Source: Kibdelosporangium philippinense (GTDB lineage Bacteria > Actinomycetota > Actinomycetes > Mycobacteriales > Pseudonocardiaceae). From it: 64,000 nucleotides of DNA. The translations under genes and the position numbers were made by a program. The stretch spans positions 1,798,001-1,862,000 of the forward strand of contig NZ_JAJVCN010000002.1 of NCBI RefSeq assembly GCF_021390435.2, in the 5' to 3' direction. Positions 51,929-60,746 of this stretch are shown piece after piece (position 1 is the stretch's first letter; each line of letters begins with the position of its first letter). The notes below the pieces were generated by a model. That model saw nothing but the letters and a program-made list of their open reading frames with translations. It ran no database searches and was not told the DNA's origin.

Positions 51929-52168
51929 TGAAGGAGAGCTTCATTTCTCGCTGCCGTGAGTGGTGCTGTTGTTGTGCAGCGGGACTTTATGGGCACACTG
52001 GCGAGGTGGGTGGACTGTGAAGGCGGGCTTCATCTTTCACCGCCGCGTGTGCTGCCGGTCTTGTGAAGCGGAACTTCATACCCGCTGCTGCGGTCGGCAC
52101 CGGCCTGTGAAGTAGAGCTTCACCTGGAGCTGCCGTGGCCATCATCTGAACTTTGAAGCCGAACTTCA
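51929..52168. repeat. array of six 45-bp units with TGAAG/CTTCA palindromes
   Basis: 15-base palindromic cores TGAAG-N5-CTTCA at 51929, 52018, 52064, 52108 and 52154, plus a degenerate copy (TGCAGCGGGACTTTA) at 51975. Spacing is 46, 43, 46, 44 and 46 bp. Between cores the words CGCTGC or CTGCCG recur. The final core contains the stop codon of the convergent LysR gene. No coding potential. Confidence 0.85.
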
Positions 52169-53071
52169 TTTCGAACCGCCGCGAGCCTCTTCGACCAAGG
52201 CGCCGAGGACCATCTGGAACAGCGGATGCTCGCCACTCCCACGCCGAACGGCGACGAAAACCCGGCGCTCAGGTGGCGCCTCCGCGATCGGGATCCGGAC
52301 CGCGCCGCGCGTTTTGGTGAACGCATTGCGTGGCACCAACGCGACACCAGCCCCGGCCGCGACCAACGCGACGATCGCACGGAAATCGTCTGACGTGTGC
52401 GTGATGCGCGGGTTGTTTCCGGCCACCTCGACGATGTCCCGGCATGGGTTGCCGGGCAACGGGGCGATCCAGTCCTCGTCGTCACCGAGGTCCCTGATGG
52501 TGATGGTTTTCTGGCTGGCCAGCGGGTGGCGCTCGGGCACGACCACATCGAAAGGCTCGGTGTACAGCGGATACCGGATCAACCGGGAGTCATCGGTCCG
52601 CGGGCTCAGGCGGCTGTCCTCGGTGATCGCGATGTCGATCTCGCCGTCCAGCAGCAACGGCACGCTCGCGTGGCCCTCGGCATCCCGGACGACCAGCGTG
52701 ATGTCCGGGGTGATGAACCGGAGTTTGCGCATCGCGGGCGCAACCACCTGCGTGATGGCGGACGCGAAGCTGGCCAGTTCGACGCGCCCCCTCGTGCCGC
52801 TGGCGAACGACGCGAGCGTGGCCTGCGCACGTTCCAACTCGGCCGCGACGGCGTTGGCGTGCTCGACGAGCAACTCGCCGACAGGCGTCAGCGACACGCG
52901 CCGACCGCGTCGGCGCAGGAGTTCTTGGCCGGTCTCGGATTCGAGCGCGGCCAGTTGTTGGGACACCGCGGACGGTGTGAGGTGTAGAGCCTCACCCGCT
53001 GCGGTTACTGTCCCGTGGTCTGCCAGCGCTCGTAGCACTCGCAACCGTCGAGGGTCGATCACACGACCCAT
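52166..53071 (-). CDS. LysR-family transcriptional regulator
   Basis: 301 residues. N-terminal winged helix-turn-helix GTVTAAGEALHLTPSAVSQQ (residues 20-39) and the periplasmic-binding-like effector domain (GEIDIAITEDSRL, VALVAAGAGVALVP). No divergent partner gene within 60 bp, only the XRE gene behind it, so the target is not obvious. Its stop lies within the last unit of the 45-bp repeat array. Confidence 0.9.
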   Translation of the reverse strand: MGRVIDPRRLRVLRALADHGTVTAAGEALHLTPSAVSQQLAALESETGQELLRRRGRRVSLTPVGELLVEHANAVAAELERAQATLASFASGTRGRVELASFASAITQVVAPAMRKLRFITPDITLVVRDAEGHASVPLLLDGEIDIAITEDSRLSPRTDDSRLIRYPLYTEPFDVVVPERHPLASQKTITIRDLGDDEDWIAPLPGNPCRDIVEVAGNNPRITHTSDDFRAIVALVAAGAGVALVPRNAFTKTRGAVRIPIAEAPPERRVFVAVRRGSGEHPLFQMVLGALVEEARGGSK

Positions 53072-53134
53072 TCTCCATCTTCGCCGGACTTGCCTTCCGA
53101 TGGCCTGAATGTCGCCGGACCTGGGATGGAACGA

Positions 53135-53974
53135 TCAAAAACGGGCTCGGAGCTTGGTCCACGTGTCCGGTGTGGATGGCGTGAACGTACACAATCGGGT
53201 CTCACTTCGTGGCCCGAACCACAAGTTGGTGTAGTCGAACTTCAGCAGCCCGGCGTCGGGATGGTCGAACCGTTTGGTCAGGTTCTCCATCCAGCGCACT
53301 TCGTGCTGGTCCCAGAGCGTGTCGAACTCCGGTGACTTCGCTCGCAGGTCGCGGACCAGGCACTTCCAGCTCGAATCGGCGACGTGCTCGGCCATGGACG
53401 CGCGGAACTGCGCGACCGCCCTCGGCGCCGTGTCCGACCAGTCCAGCAGGCGCTCACGCAGCCGGGAATCAGTGAACAACAGCAACATCGCGTTGCGGCT
53501 TTCGAAGGGGACGTCGTCGAGCCCGAACACCCATCCATAAGCAGGGTTGTGGCCGAGGATGTCCATTCGCGCGTTCAACACGGCGGCTGGCATCGGGCCG
53601 AGTTGTTCCAGGATCAGGTGCATCTGCGGTGACAGGGCGCGGCACGTGCTCGCCGCGACCGGCCGGGCTGACCCGGCAAGCGTGAACATGTGGGCGCGTT
53701 CGTGCGCGTCCAGCCGGAGGGTTCTGGCGAGTGCGTCGAGCACCTGGTCGGACGCTCGGATGTCACGGCCCTGTTCGAGCCACGTGTACCAGGTGACGCC
53801 GACCCCGGCGAGCTGCGCGACCTCCTCGCGGCGCAGACCTGGCGTGCGGCGGCGGCCACCCGGCGGCAGGCCGACCTGTTCCGGGCTGATGCGTTCACGG
53901 CGGCTGCGCAGGAACGCGGCCAGCTCGCTGCGTCGCACGTCATCGCGTGCCTTGGCCAGTGGTGGGGCGGTCAC
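53135..53974 (-). CDS. XRE regulator with MmyB-like ligand domain
   Basis: 279 residues. N-terminal helix-turn-helix with the characteristic RRTPGLRREEVAQLAGVGVT and WYTWLEQGRDI, followed by the MmyB-like domain (APRAVAQFRASMAEHVADS ... FDTLWDQHEVRW). This family is very common in actinobacteria, often divergent from a target redox enzyme or efflux pump. Here it is divergent from an MFS drug exporter with CTGGTACCAG-type sites between them (54000-54048), so it is the likely repressor of that pump. Confidence 0.88.
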   Translation of the reverse strand: MTAPPLAKARDDVRRSELAAFLRSRRERISPEQVGLPPGGRRRTPGLRREEVAQLAGVGVTWYTWLEQGRDIRASDQVLDALARTLRLDAHERAHMFTLAGSARPVAASTCRALSPQMHLILEQLGPMPAAVLNARMDILGHNPAYGWVFGLDDVPFESRNAMLLLFTDSRLRERLLDWSDTAPRAVAQFRASMAEHVADSSWKCLVRDLRAKSPEFDTLWDQHEVRWMENLTKRFDHPDAGLLKFDYTNLWFGPRSETRLCTFTPSTPDTWTKLRARF

Positions 53975-53999
53975 GGTTCCAGGATGCCTGGCAGTTGAT

Positions 54000-54048
54000 C
54001 CTGTTACCAGGTAGTGGGCACACCTGGATAACTACGCTCTGGTACCAG
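54000..54048. promoter_or_regulatory. paired CTGGTACCAG operators
   Basis: Perfect 10-mer palindrome CTGGTACCAG at 54039-54048 and a one-mismatch copy CTGTTACCAG at 54001-54010, both within the 101-bp gap between the divergent XRE regulator and MFS exporter. A third half-like ACCTGG lies between them (54022-54027). Confidence 0.6.
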
Positions 54049-54075
54049 GCTAAGGCCGGGCGAATCGTGAACGCC

Positions 54076-55503
54076 ATGACCACACCCACGATCCGGCGCG
54101 GCACGACGGCGCCGGTTGAGGCAGCGAGCCTGACGATGCCGGGGCTCATCACGTTGCTGCTTGGCGCGTTCCTCCCGATTCTCGACTTCTTCATCGTCAA
54201 CGTGGCCCTGCCGACGATCGACCGCACCCTGAATGCCTCGGCCACCATGCTTGAGCTTGTCGTTGCGGGGTACGGCATCGCGTATGGCGTCCTGCTGGTT
54301 CTCGGTGGGCGATTGGGCGACACCTACGGGCGTAAGCGGCTCTTCAAGTTCGGCCTGGCTTCTTTCACGGTGACTTCATTGGCCTGTGGTCTCGCGCCGA
54401 CCGCGGGTGTGCTGGTCGCGGCCAGGATCGCGCAGGGTGCGGCGGCAGCGATGATGCTCCCGCAGGTCCTTTCCACGATCCAGGCGACAACGGCGGGGGA
54501 GCACCGCTCGCGGGCACTCGGGCTGTACGGGGCCAACGCGGGGATGGCCATGGTTCTGGGGCAGCTGGTCGGCGGTGTGCTTGTGGCAGCGGACATCGCG
54601 GGAACGAGCTGGCGGCCGATCTTCCTTGTGAATGTCCCTATTGGACTGTTGGGGTTGGTGCTCGCGCGGCGCATCCCGGAGACCAGGTCGGCCAACCCAG
54701 CCACTGTGGACGTTGCCGGTACCGCGCTGCTTGGCCTTGGCCTGTTCACGTTGCTGTTGCCAGTGACCGAAGGCCACGCGGCTGGTTGGCCACTGTGGAC
54801 ATGGCTGCTCCTCGCGGCCAGCCCGATTCTGTTCGCCGGGCTGGTCATAGTGGAGCGGCGCATGGAACGAGCCGGACGGATCGCGTTGCTTCCGCCAGCC
54901 GTCTTGCGGATGCGGAGTATCAAGCGCGGGCTATTGTTGAGCGGACCGTTTTTCCTTGCATACGGCGCTTTCACGTTCGTCGCCGCGTTAACTCTGCAGG
55001 AAGGCCTGCTCTACGGCCCGTTGGCAGCTGGGCTCGCAATTGCGCCTATGGCGGTGGCGTTCCTGGTCGCGTCCTTGATATCGAGTCAGTTAGTGGCTCG
55101 ATTCGGGCGCGGCGTGCTCACGGTCGGCGCCACCATCCAGGGCAGTGGCGTCGTCCTTGCGATCGCGACGATTCTCGTGGCGTGGCCCGATGTGACCGTG
55201 CTGACGTTGGCTCCCGCGATGGTGGTCACCGGTTTCGGTCAGGGCCTGATGGTGACCACGCTGTTCCGGGTGATTCTGTCGCGCGTGCCCGCCGAGCTGG
55301 CTGGTGTCGGTAGCGGTTCATTGGTCACGGTCCAACAAGTGAGCATCGCGCTCGGTGTCGCCACGCTCGGCTCGCTGTTCCTGTGGCTGAGCGAACCGGA
55401 CGTGCTGGGGATGCGCGACGCGTTCGTTGTGGTGATGGGAGTTCAGGCGGTTGTCGCGGCGGTGGTCGCCTTGTTCAGCCGTCGGTTGCCGGACCCGCGT
55501 TAG
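54076..55503 (+). CDS. MFS drug exporter, DHA2 (EmrB/QacA) family
   Basis: 475 residues from ATG 54076, fourteen predicted helices. Motif A GGRLGDTYGRKRLF and the DHA2-typical first helix ILDFFIVNVALPTIDRTL are clear. Proton-driven efflux of drugs or secondary metabolites. Controlled presumably by the divergent MmyB-type XRE repressor. Its last 29 bp overlap the 3' end of the convergent phosphatase gene. Confidence 0.9.
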   Translation: MTTPTIRRGTTAPVEAASLTMPGLITLLLGAFLPILDFFIVNVALPTIDRTLNASATMLELVVAGYGIAYGVLLVLGGRLGDTYGRKRLFKFGLASFTVTSLACGLAPTAGVLVAARIAQGAAAAMMLPQVLSTIQATTAGEHRSRALGLYGANAGMAMVLGQLVGGVLVAADIAGTSWRPIFLVNVPIGLLGLVLARRIPETRSANPATVDVAGTALLGLGLFTLLLPVTEGHAAGWPLWTWLLLAASPILFAGLVIVERRMERAGRIALLPPAVLRMRSIKRGLLLSGPFFLAYGAFTFVAALTLQEGLLYGPLAAGLAIAPMAVAFLVASLISSQLVARFGRGVLTVGATIQGSGVVLAIATILVAWPDVTVLTLAPAMVVTGFGQGLMVTTLFRVILSRVPAELAGVGSGSLVTVQQVSIALGVATLGSLFLWLSEPDVLGMRDAFVVVMGVQAVVAAVVALFSRRLPDPR

Positions 55504-56035
55504 GGAGTTCGATCACCGCGGTGTTCGGGATGGCCTCTTTGGCCAACCAGGTGTCCCCGCCTCGCCGGGTCAGGGCCAGCCGCATCGACATCCCGTGGGA
55601 TATCACGAGAGCCGGACCCGGTCCCTGCTCGATCTCGGTGAGCGCGGCCATCACACGCTCAGTCTGCTGGACGTACGTTTCGCCGCCTTCGAACCCGAAG
55701 TCCGGCCTTGCCGTCACCCAGCCCTCGTAGGCGTATGGATCTGCGGCGGCCAGGTCGTCGTACATCTTGTCGGTCCAGATTCCGGTGTCGGTTTCCATCA
55801 ACCGGGCGTCGAACTGGATCGGCAACCCCAGATGTGCCGACACCGCCTCGGCGGTCTGCCGCGCCCTGGCCAACGGGCTCGCCCAGAGCGCCACGATGCC
55901 CAGGTCGGCGACCTTGATGGCCAGTTGCTTGGCCTGCTGGTGCCCGGTCTCGTCAAGCGGGACGTCCATCTGTCCCTGGAACCGGCGCGTCTGGTTGTAG
56001 GCGGTCTGGCCGTGCCTGGCGAGGTAGATGGTCAC
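55475..56035 (-). CDS. histidine phosphatase family protein
   Basis: 186 residues. LARHGQTAYN at residues 5-14, second Arg in ASPLARARQT, second His in ISHGMSMR: the complete active site of the phosphoglycerate-mutase-like acid phosphatases. Cytoplasmic, substrate unknown (phosphosugars or phosphorylated small molecules are common). GTG start. Unrelated in sequence detail to the one at 23661. Confidence 0.82.
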   Translation of the reverse strand: MTIYLARHGQTAYNQTRRFQGQMDVPLDETGHQQAKQLAIKVADLGIVALWASPLARARQTAEAVSAHLGLPIQFDARLMETDTGIWTDKMYDDLAAADPYAYEGWVTARPDFGFEGGETYVQQTERVMAALTEIEQGPGPALVISHGMSMRLALTRRGGDTWLAKEAIPNTAVIELPNAGPATDG

Positions 56036-56079
56036 GTAACTAGACCGTAGTTCGCGGGCACCGGGCCTGGACTGTGATT

Positions 56080-56724
56080 TCAGGTACCGAGGTATCGCAG
56101 AACGGCCAGGACCCGGCGGTTGAGGCTGGTGCTGCGAGGCAGGTCGAGCTTGTCGAAGATCGAGTTCACGTGCTTCTCCACAGCGCTCCGGGAGATGTGC
56201 AGTGAGCTGGCGATTTTGTCATTTGTACAACCTTCCGCCATTTGTCTGAGGACATCCACCTCGCGAGATGTCAGACGGGACAGCGGATCGGTGTGCGTGG
56301 TGCGCGCCAGCAGTTGCCGGACGACCTCCGGGTCGAAGGCCGCGTTGCCCGCGCCGACGCGGTCCAGGGCGTCGAGGAACTCGCCGACCTGAGCGACCCG
56401 GTCCTTCAACAGGTAGCCGACCGCGCCCGCGTCGGACGTGATCAACTGGGTCGCGTAGCGCTTCTCCACGTACTGCGACAGCACGAGGACGCCGATTTCC
56501 GGCCAGCGTTCGCGGATCTCCAACGCGGCCCGCAGGCCCTCGTCGGTATGTGTTGGCGGCATGCGCACGTCCACGACGCATACGTCCGGTTGCTTCGCGG
56601 CGGCTGCTTCGACGAGCGCGGTTCCGTCGCCGACCGCGGCGACGACTTCGTGGCCTTCTTCAGCGAGCAGGCGGATGAGGCCTTCGCGCAGCAGGGTCGA
56701 GTCCTCGGCGAGAACTATCCGCAT
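56080..56724 (-). CDS. LuxR/NarL-family response regulator
   Basis: 214 residues. Receiver with phosphoacceptor in CVVDVRMPP (Asp about 52) and the conserved Lys in GYLLKDRV, then a LuxR helix-turn-helix (LTSREVDVLRQMAEGCTNDK ... HISRSAVEKHVNSIF). Overlaps the sensor kinase gene by 10 bp, an obvious two-component pair. Confidence 0.93.
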   Translation of the reverse strand: MRIVLAEDSTLLREGLIRLLAEEGHEVVAAVGDGTALVEAAAAKQPDVCVVDVRMPPTHTDEGLRAALEIRERWPEIGVLVLSQYVEKRYATQLITSDAGAVGYLLKDRVAQVGEFLDALDRVGAGNAAFDPEVVRQLLARTTHTDPLSRLTSREVDVLRQMAEGCTNDKIASSLHISRSAVEKHVNSIFDKLDLPRSTSLNRRVLAVLRYLGT

Positions 56725-57782
56725 GGCAACTCGGCGGTCACGACCGTCGGTCCGCCATCAGGGCTGGTCACAGTGAAGCGGCCATCCAGTGCGGCCACCC
56801 GGCGGGCCAGACCGGACAGGCCGCTTCCGGTCGTGTCGGCGCCGCCGATCCCGTTGTCTGTGATCCGCACGATGACCATGTTCTCGTGCCCGGCCACTTC
56901 GATCGTGACCAGGTCGGCGCGGGAGTGCTTGGCCGCGTTGGTGACCGCCTCTGAGGCCACGAAGTACGCCACGGTTTCCAGCTGAGCTGGCAAACGATCC
57001 GGGACGGTGAAGCTCAACTTCACAGGAATTCCGGCGCGTTCGGCCACCCCGGCGAGCACTTCCGCCAAGCCAAGGTTGTCCAGCACGGTCGGATAGACGC
57101 GCCACGCCACATCCCGCAGGTCGTTCAGGATTTCCTGCGCCTCGTCGTGGGCCTGGGCCAGCAGATCGTCCCGGTCGTCCACCGGGCGGCGCCGGGTCCG
57201 GCCCAACAGCATGGCCAACGCGACGATCCGCTGCTGGACGCCGTCATGCAGGTCCCGCTCGATCCGGCGGCGTTCGGCGTCGACCGCCTCGACCACCCCG
57301 GCCCGGCTCAGCGACAGCTCAGTGATCCGCCGACGCAGCAACTCCTGCTCACTCGGCCCGAGGTAGCGCAGCGCGAGGCTCTTCTCGAGCGCCGTCACGC
57401 CGACCAGGCCCTGAATGGCCAGGTACAACAGGACGAGGCCGAGCGGAACAACCGCGAGCAGTTGCAGCGGCTGCATCACGCCGTCGGTCAGCTGCCACAC
57501 GCCCATCGCCGCCGCGCCGAACCCGTAGGCCAGCACGACCAACGTGCCGCCGCCGAGCAGACCGACCAACGAGCGAAGCGCCAGGTACTTCACGGCAGCC
57601 CGGTGGTCGTAATCAGACGAGCTTTCGACGTCGTGCCACCGCGCCAACCTGCGGCGTTCCACCTCGGCCAGCGCCACGGCCCAGCTACGCGGCCACCGGA
57701 CCGCGACGTAGAGGAGCTCGACCACAGCCAGGCACGCGCCGATCGCCAGGCCGACGACCAACCGGGCCCAACGACGGACCAT
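56715..57782 (-). CDS. sensor histidine kinase (HisKA_3 type)
   Basis: 355 residues from ATG 57782, which overlaps the stop of the VWA gene (ATGA); longer starts would run into that gene. Two to four membrane segments in residues 5-150, the HisKA_3 box with phospho-His in RRIERDLHDGVQQRIVAL and an HATPase_c domain (SEAVTNAAKHS, ITDNGIGG, GSGLSGLARRV). NarX/DesK-type kinase phosphorylating the downstream LuxR regulator. Co-translation with the MoxR-VWA pair hints that it senses something related to that system. Confidence 0.92.
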   Translation of the reverse strand: MVRRWARLVVGLAIGACLAVVELLYVAVRWPRSWAVALAEVERRRLARWHDVESSSDYDHRAAVKYLALRSLVGLLGGGTLVVLAYGFGAAAMGVWQLTDGVMQPLQLLAVVPLGLVLLYLAIQGLVGVTALEKSLALRYLGPSEQELLRRRITELSLSRAGVVEAVDAERRRIERDLHDGVQQRIVALAMLLGRTRRRPVDDRDDLLAQAHDEAQEILNDLRDVAWRVYPTVLDNLGLAEVLAGVAERAGIPVKLSFTVPDRLPAQLETVAYFVASEAVTNAAKHSRADLVTIEVAGHENMVIVRITDNGIGGADTTGSGLSGLARRVAALDGRFTVTSPDGGPTVVTAELPCG

Positions 57783-59125
57783 CAGACCGGGAGCAATCGC
57801 GTGATCAGCTCGGACAACTGGTGCACGGTCCGGCATTCGTGCATCTCGACGACGTCGGCGTACTCGTGCGCGAGGGAGTCCCCGGTAGACCACAATCGTT
57901 GTGCTTCTGGGTTCAACCAGTATGTGTGTCGGGCATTCCGCGCGATCCGGCGCAGCGCGGCCAGGTTCGGGTCGCCGCCGTTGTTGCGGGCGTCGCCGAG
58001 GATCAGCACCGAGGTCTTCGGGCCCACCGCGTCGAGGTATTCGTCCACGAACACCTGCAGCGAGTGCGTGTAGTCGGAATGCCCGTCCCACCTGGTCAGC
58101 TTGGCTTCCTGGTGTATCCGGGTGGCCAGCCCGGCCGGGTCCTCGGCGCCGGCCTTGACCAGGTGCGTGACCTCGTCGGTCGTCTCAACGAACGCGAAGG
58201 CCCGCACTTTGCTGAACTGATCGCGCAGCGCCTGCGTGAGTAGAAGTGTGAAGTTCGCGAAGCCCGCGACGGACCCGGACATGTCGCACAGCAGCACCAG
58301 CTCTGGGCGGCCGGGGCGGTGGTGCCGGTAAGCAGGCTTGATGGGAACGCCACCAAAGGCGATCGAGCGTCGCAACGTCCGCCGCACATCGATCTCGCCA
58401 CGCCGCGCCCGACGCCTTCGCGCGGCCAATCTAGTGGCAAGTTTTCGGGAGAGCGGATAGATCGCGCGACGCATATCTGCGAGCTGCGTGCGGCCCGCGG
58501 TGAGGAAATCGACCCGGTCCGACGGCGGCGCGACAGCGTTTCGGGCCACGGTCTCCCGGCCGCGCAGCTCGGCCGTCCGGCGCCGGGCGTCCGTTTCGAC
58601 CATCCGCCGGAACCCGCCGATCTGCCTGCGGATCTCGTCGCGGCGGACGTCCGCGAGGAACCCGGGATCCTCGGCCCCGAGTGCGGCAAGGACCCTGACC
58701 AGCAGCGTTTCCGGACGAAGACGCTGCAAGGTCTGATACGCCGACCATCCGCCCGCGCCTTGGGTGCCTTCGCCGAAGCGGCCGAACGCCTCGACCGCTG
58801 CCTGCGCGAGCGCTTGCTGATCGGCCGCGGACCCGGCAGCCAACGCCTGTATGAGCTGCTCTCGCAGCGACTCCAGGTCGCTTGGTTCATCGGTTGGGCC
58901 ACCCACCGAGCCTGGGAAGTACAGGTCGAAGACCTGGTCGAACACCGTGCGCTGGCCGGAGCGGCGCAGCAAAGCAGCCGCCAAGCCTTCGCGGACACGC
59001 TCCCGGTCGTCCATCCCCAGCACGGTCAGTACGCGGGCGGCATCGACAGTCTCGCCTGGTCCGGCGAGGATCGAGTGCTCGCGCAGCGCCTCGACGAACT
59101 CCACGAGGCGCTCCGGAACGCTCAC
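57782..59125 (-). CDS. VWA-domain CoxE-like protein
   Basis: 447 residues. Long helical N-terminal part, Arg-rich central region, and a C-terminal von Willebrand factor A domain with MIDAS motif DMSGSV (in ELVLLCDMSGSVAGF) and later YTHSLQVF. The CoxE/YehP-type partner of MoxR ATPases, where the pair is thought to insert metals or remodel protein complexes. Overlaps the MoxR gene upstream by 4 bp and the kinase downstream by 1-3 bp. Confidence 0.9.
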   Translation of the reverse strand: MSVPERLVEFVEALREHSILAGPGETVDAARVLTVLGMDDRERVREGLAAALLRRSGQRTVFDQVFDLYFPGSVGGPTDEPSDLESLREQLIQALAAGSAADQQALAQAAVEAFGRFGEGTQGAGGWSAYQTLQRLRPETLLVRVLAALGAEDPGFLADVRRDEIRRQIGGFRRMVETDARRRTAELRGRETVARNAVAPPSDRVDFLTAGRTQLADMRRAIYPLSRKLATRLAARRRRARRGEIDVRRTLRRSIAFGGVPIKPAYRHHRPGRPELVLLCDMSGSVAGFANFTLLLTQALRDQFSKVRAFAFVETTDEVTHLVKAGAEDPAGLATRIHQEAKLTRWDGHSDYTHSLQVFVDEYLDAVGPKTSVLILGDARNNGGDPNLAALRRIARNARHTYWLNPEAQRLWSTGDSLAHEYADVVEMHECRTVHQLSELITRLLPV

Positions 59126-59979
59126 CCGAAAACCTTGAGTTCGGCGGCCGCGCGCTTCTTGTCGGCCTCGTACTTCAGCACCACCCCGAGCGTGGTGTGC
59201 ACGACCGACTCGTCCAGGTGGTCCGCGCCGAGCGCCAGCAAGGTGCGCGCCCAGTCGATCGTCTCCGCGATCGATGGCGATTTCCGCAGCTCAAGGCCGC
59301 GCAGCGCGCCGATGACCCGGACGAGGGACTCGGCAAGCGCGCCGGAGATCTCCGGCACCTGCATCCGCACGATCTCCAGCTCTCGATCCGCCTCGGGAAA
59401 GTCGATGTGCAGGAACAGGCAACGGCGCTTCAACGCCTCGGACAGCTCACGAGTGGCGTTCGACGTCAGCACGACGAACGGCTTGCGGGTCGCGGTGATC
59501 GTGCCCAGCTCAGGCACCGTGACCTGGAAATCCCCGAGGACCTCCAGCAGCAGGCCCTCCATCTCGACGTCCGCCTTGTCGGTCTCGTCGATCAGCAGCA
59601 CCGTCGGCGTCGGGTTGCGGATGGCCGACAACAGCGGCCTCGGCAGCAGGAACTCCTCGGTGAAGATGTCCGCGCGCGCCTCGTGCCAGCCCTCGTCACG
59701 GCCCGCGGTGATCCGCAGCAGCTGCTTGGCGTGGTTCCACTCGTAGAGCGCTCTGGCCTCGTCGATGCCCTCGTAGCACTGCAGGCGCACCAGTTCCGAG
59801 CTGGTCGCGGTGGCCACGGCCCGCGCGAGCTCGGTCTTGCCGACCCCGGCGGGACCTTCCACCAGCAGCGGCTTGCCGAGCCGGTCGGCAAGGAAGACCG
59901 TGGTCGCGATCGCGGTCGACGTCAGGTAGCCGGCACCGGCCAGCCGCTGGGCCACCTCGTCAACGGAGTCGAACAACAC
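59122..59979 (-). CDS. MoxR-family AAA ATPase
   Basis: 285 residues from the GTG at 59979, with AGGAGG 7 bases upstream (the longer GTG at 60009 would start inside the inverted repeat). Walker A EGPAGVGKTELA near residues 41-52, Walker B VLLIDETDKAD, sensor LTSNATRELSEALKRRC. Chaperone-like ATPase working with the VWA protein encoded next. First gene of a four-gene coupled operon ending with the two-component pair. Confidence 0.92.
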   Translation of the reverse strand: MLFDSVDEVAQRLAGAGYLTSTAIATTVFLADRLGKPLLVEGPAGVGKTELARAVATATSSELVRLQCYEGIDEARALYEWNHAKQLLRITAGRDEGWHEARADIFTEEFLLPRPLLSAIRNPTPTVLLIDETDKADVEMEGLLLEVLGDFQVTVPELGTITATRKPFVVLTSNATRELSEALKRRCLFLHIDFPEADRELEIVRMQVPEISGALAESLVRVIGALRGLELRKSPSIAETIDWARTLLALGADHLDESVVHTTLGVVLKYEADKKRAAAELKVFG

Positions 59980-59989
59980 GGGCGTCCTC

Positions 59990-60013
59990 CTGAGTGAGCG
60001 CTTGCTCACTCAG
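59990..60013. promoter_or_regulatory. 24-bp TetR-like inverted repeat upstream of moxR
   Basis: CTGAGTGAGC - GCTT - GCTCACTCAG, arms perfect over 10 bp, ending 11 bases before the moxR start codon and overlapping the ribosome-binding region side. Shape and length are those of TetR-family operators. No TetR gene is adjacent. Confidence 0.65.
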
Positions 60014-60031
60014 ATTAGCTGGTCGGGACCC

Positions 60032-60739
60032 TCAGCCAGCCACGGACAGCAGGACCTGGCCCTTGTCGTCCTGAACTTCCAGACGCGCGATGTCGCTTGG
60101 CTGAAAAGTCGTGCCACCACTGAGCTTGAGCGGCTCACTGCGGCCGCCGGGCGGCACCAGCCAGTTGGTGACCGTCTCCGATTCGCCACGCGTGGACACC
60201 GCCACGAGCAGGCACTTGCGCGGACCGACCGCGCCACGCAGCTCCATCGAGATCTGGGTGCCCCAGTCCTGCGACAACATGGTGACGTTGGCGTCCATCT
60301 CGCCGCCGACCCCGTTGAGGATCTGCGGCGAGTCGCTCGTCGGTGGCGGAGGCTGCTCGATCTTCACGTTCAACGGTGGCGTCGCGGCGATCGGCACCGG
60401 ATCGCCGCTGGTCGCCATGATCGTGACCACTGGCGCGGCGACGATAAGGACCGCGGCGGCCGCCGCGGCGAACCACTGCCGGTGCCTGCGTTGGTGGCGC
60501 GATTTGGTGGCCTCTTCGAGCAACGAGGACAGCACCTGCGGGCCAGGCACAGGCACGAGCAACGCGGGCGCGTCGTGCTTGACCTTGTCCAGCAGGTCGG
60601 GCACATCCTGTAGCTCGACCAAGTCCAGCTGACACCGGGCGCAGTCGAGCAGATGCTGCTCGAACGCCGTGTTGTCGGGCTCGTCGAGCGCGCCGAGAAT
60701 GTACGCGGCTATATCGACATGACCTGACGCATGCACCAT
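60032..60739 (-). CDS. zinc-finger anti-sigma factor
   Basis: 235 residues. N-terminal anti-sigma zinc-binding pattern with His in HVDIAAYILGALDEPDNTAF ... QHLLDCARCQLDLVEL (H-x3-C-x2-C), one membrane helix at about residues 88-110 (WFAAAAAAVLIVAAPVVTIM) and an extracellular beta-rich domain. Would hold the ECF sigma factor encoded just upstream at the membrane until a signal acts. 7 bp behind the sigma gene. Confidence 0.88.
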   Translation of the reverse strand: MVHASGHVDIAAYILGALDEPDNTAFEQHLLDCARCQLDLVELQDVPDLLDKVKHDAPALLVPVPGPQVLSSLLEEATKSRHQRRHRQWFAAAAAAVLIVAAPVVTIMATSGDPVPIAATPPLNVKIEQPPPPTSDSPQILNGVGGEMDANVTMLSQDWGTQISMELRGAVGPRKCLLVAVSTRGESETVTNWLVPPGGRSEPLKLSGGTTFQPSDIARLEVQDDKGQVLLSVAG

Positions 60740-60746
60740 TCCCGAC

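Noticed and set aside
51929..52168. CRISPR array
   Set aside because: Repeats are 15-base imperfect palindromes with related, not unique, spacers, and no cas genes are present.
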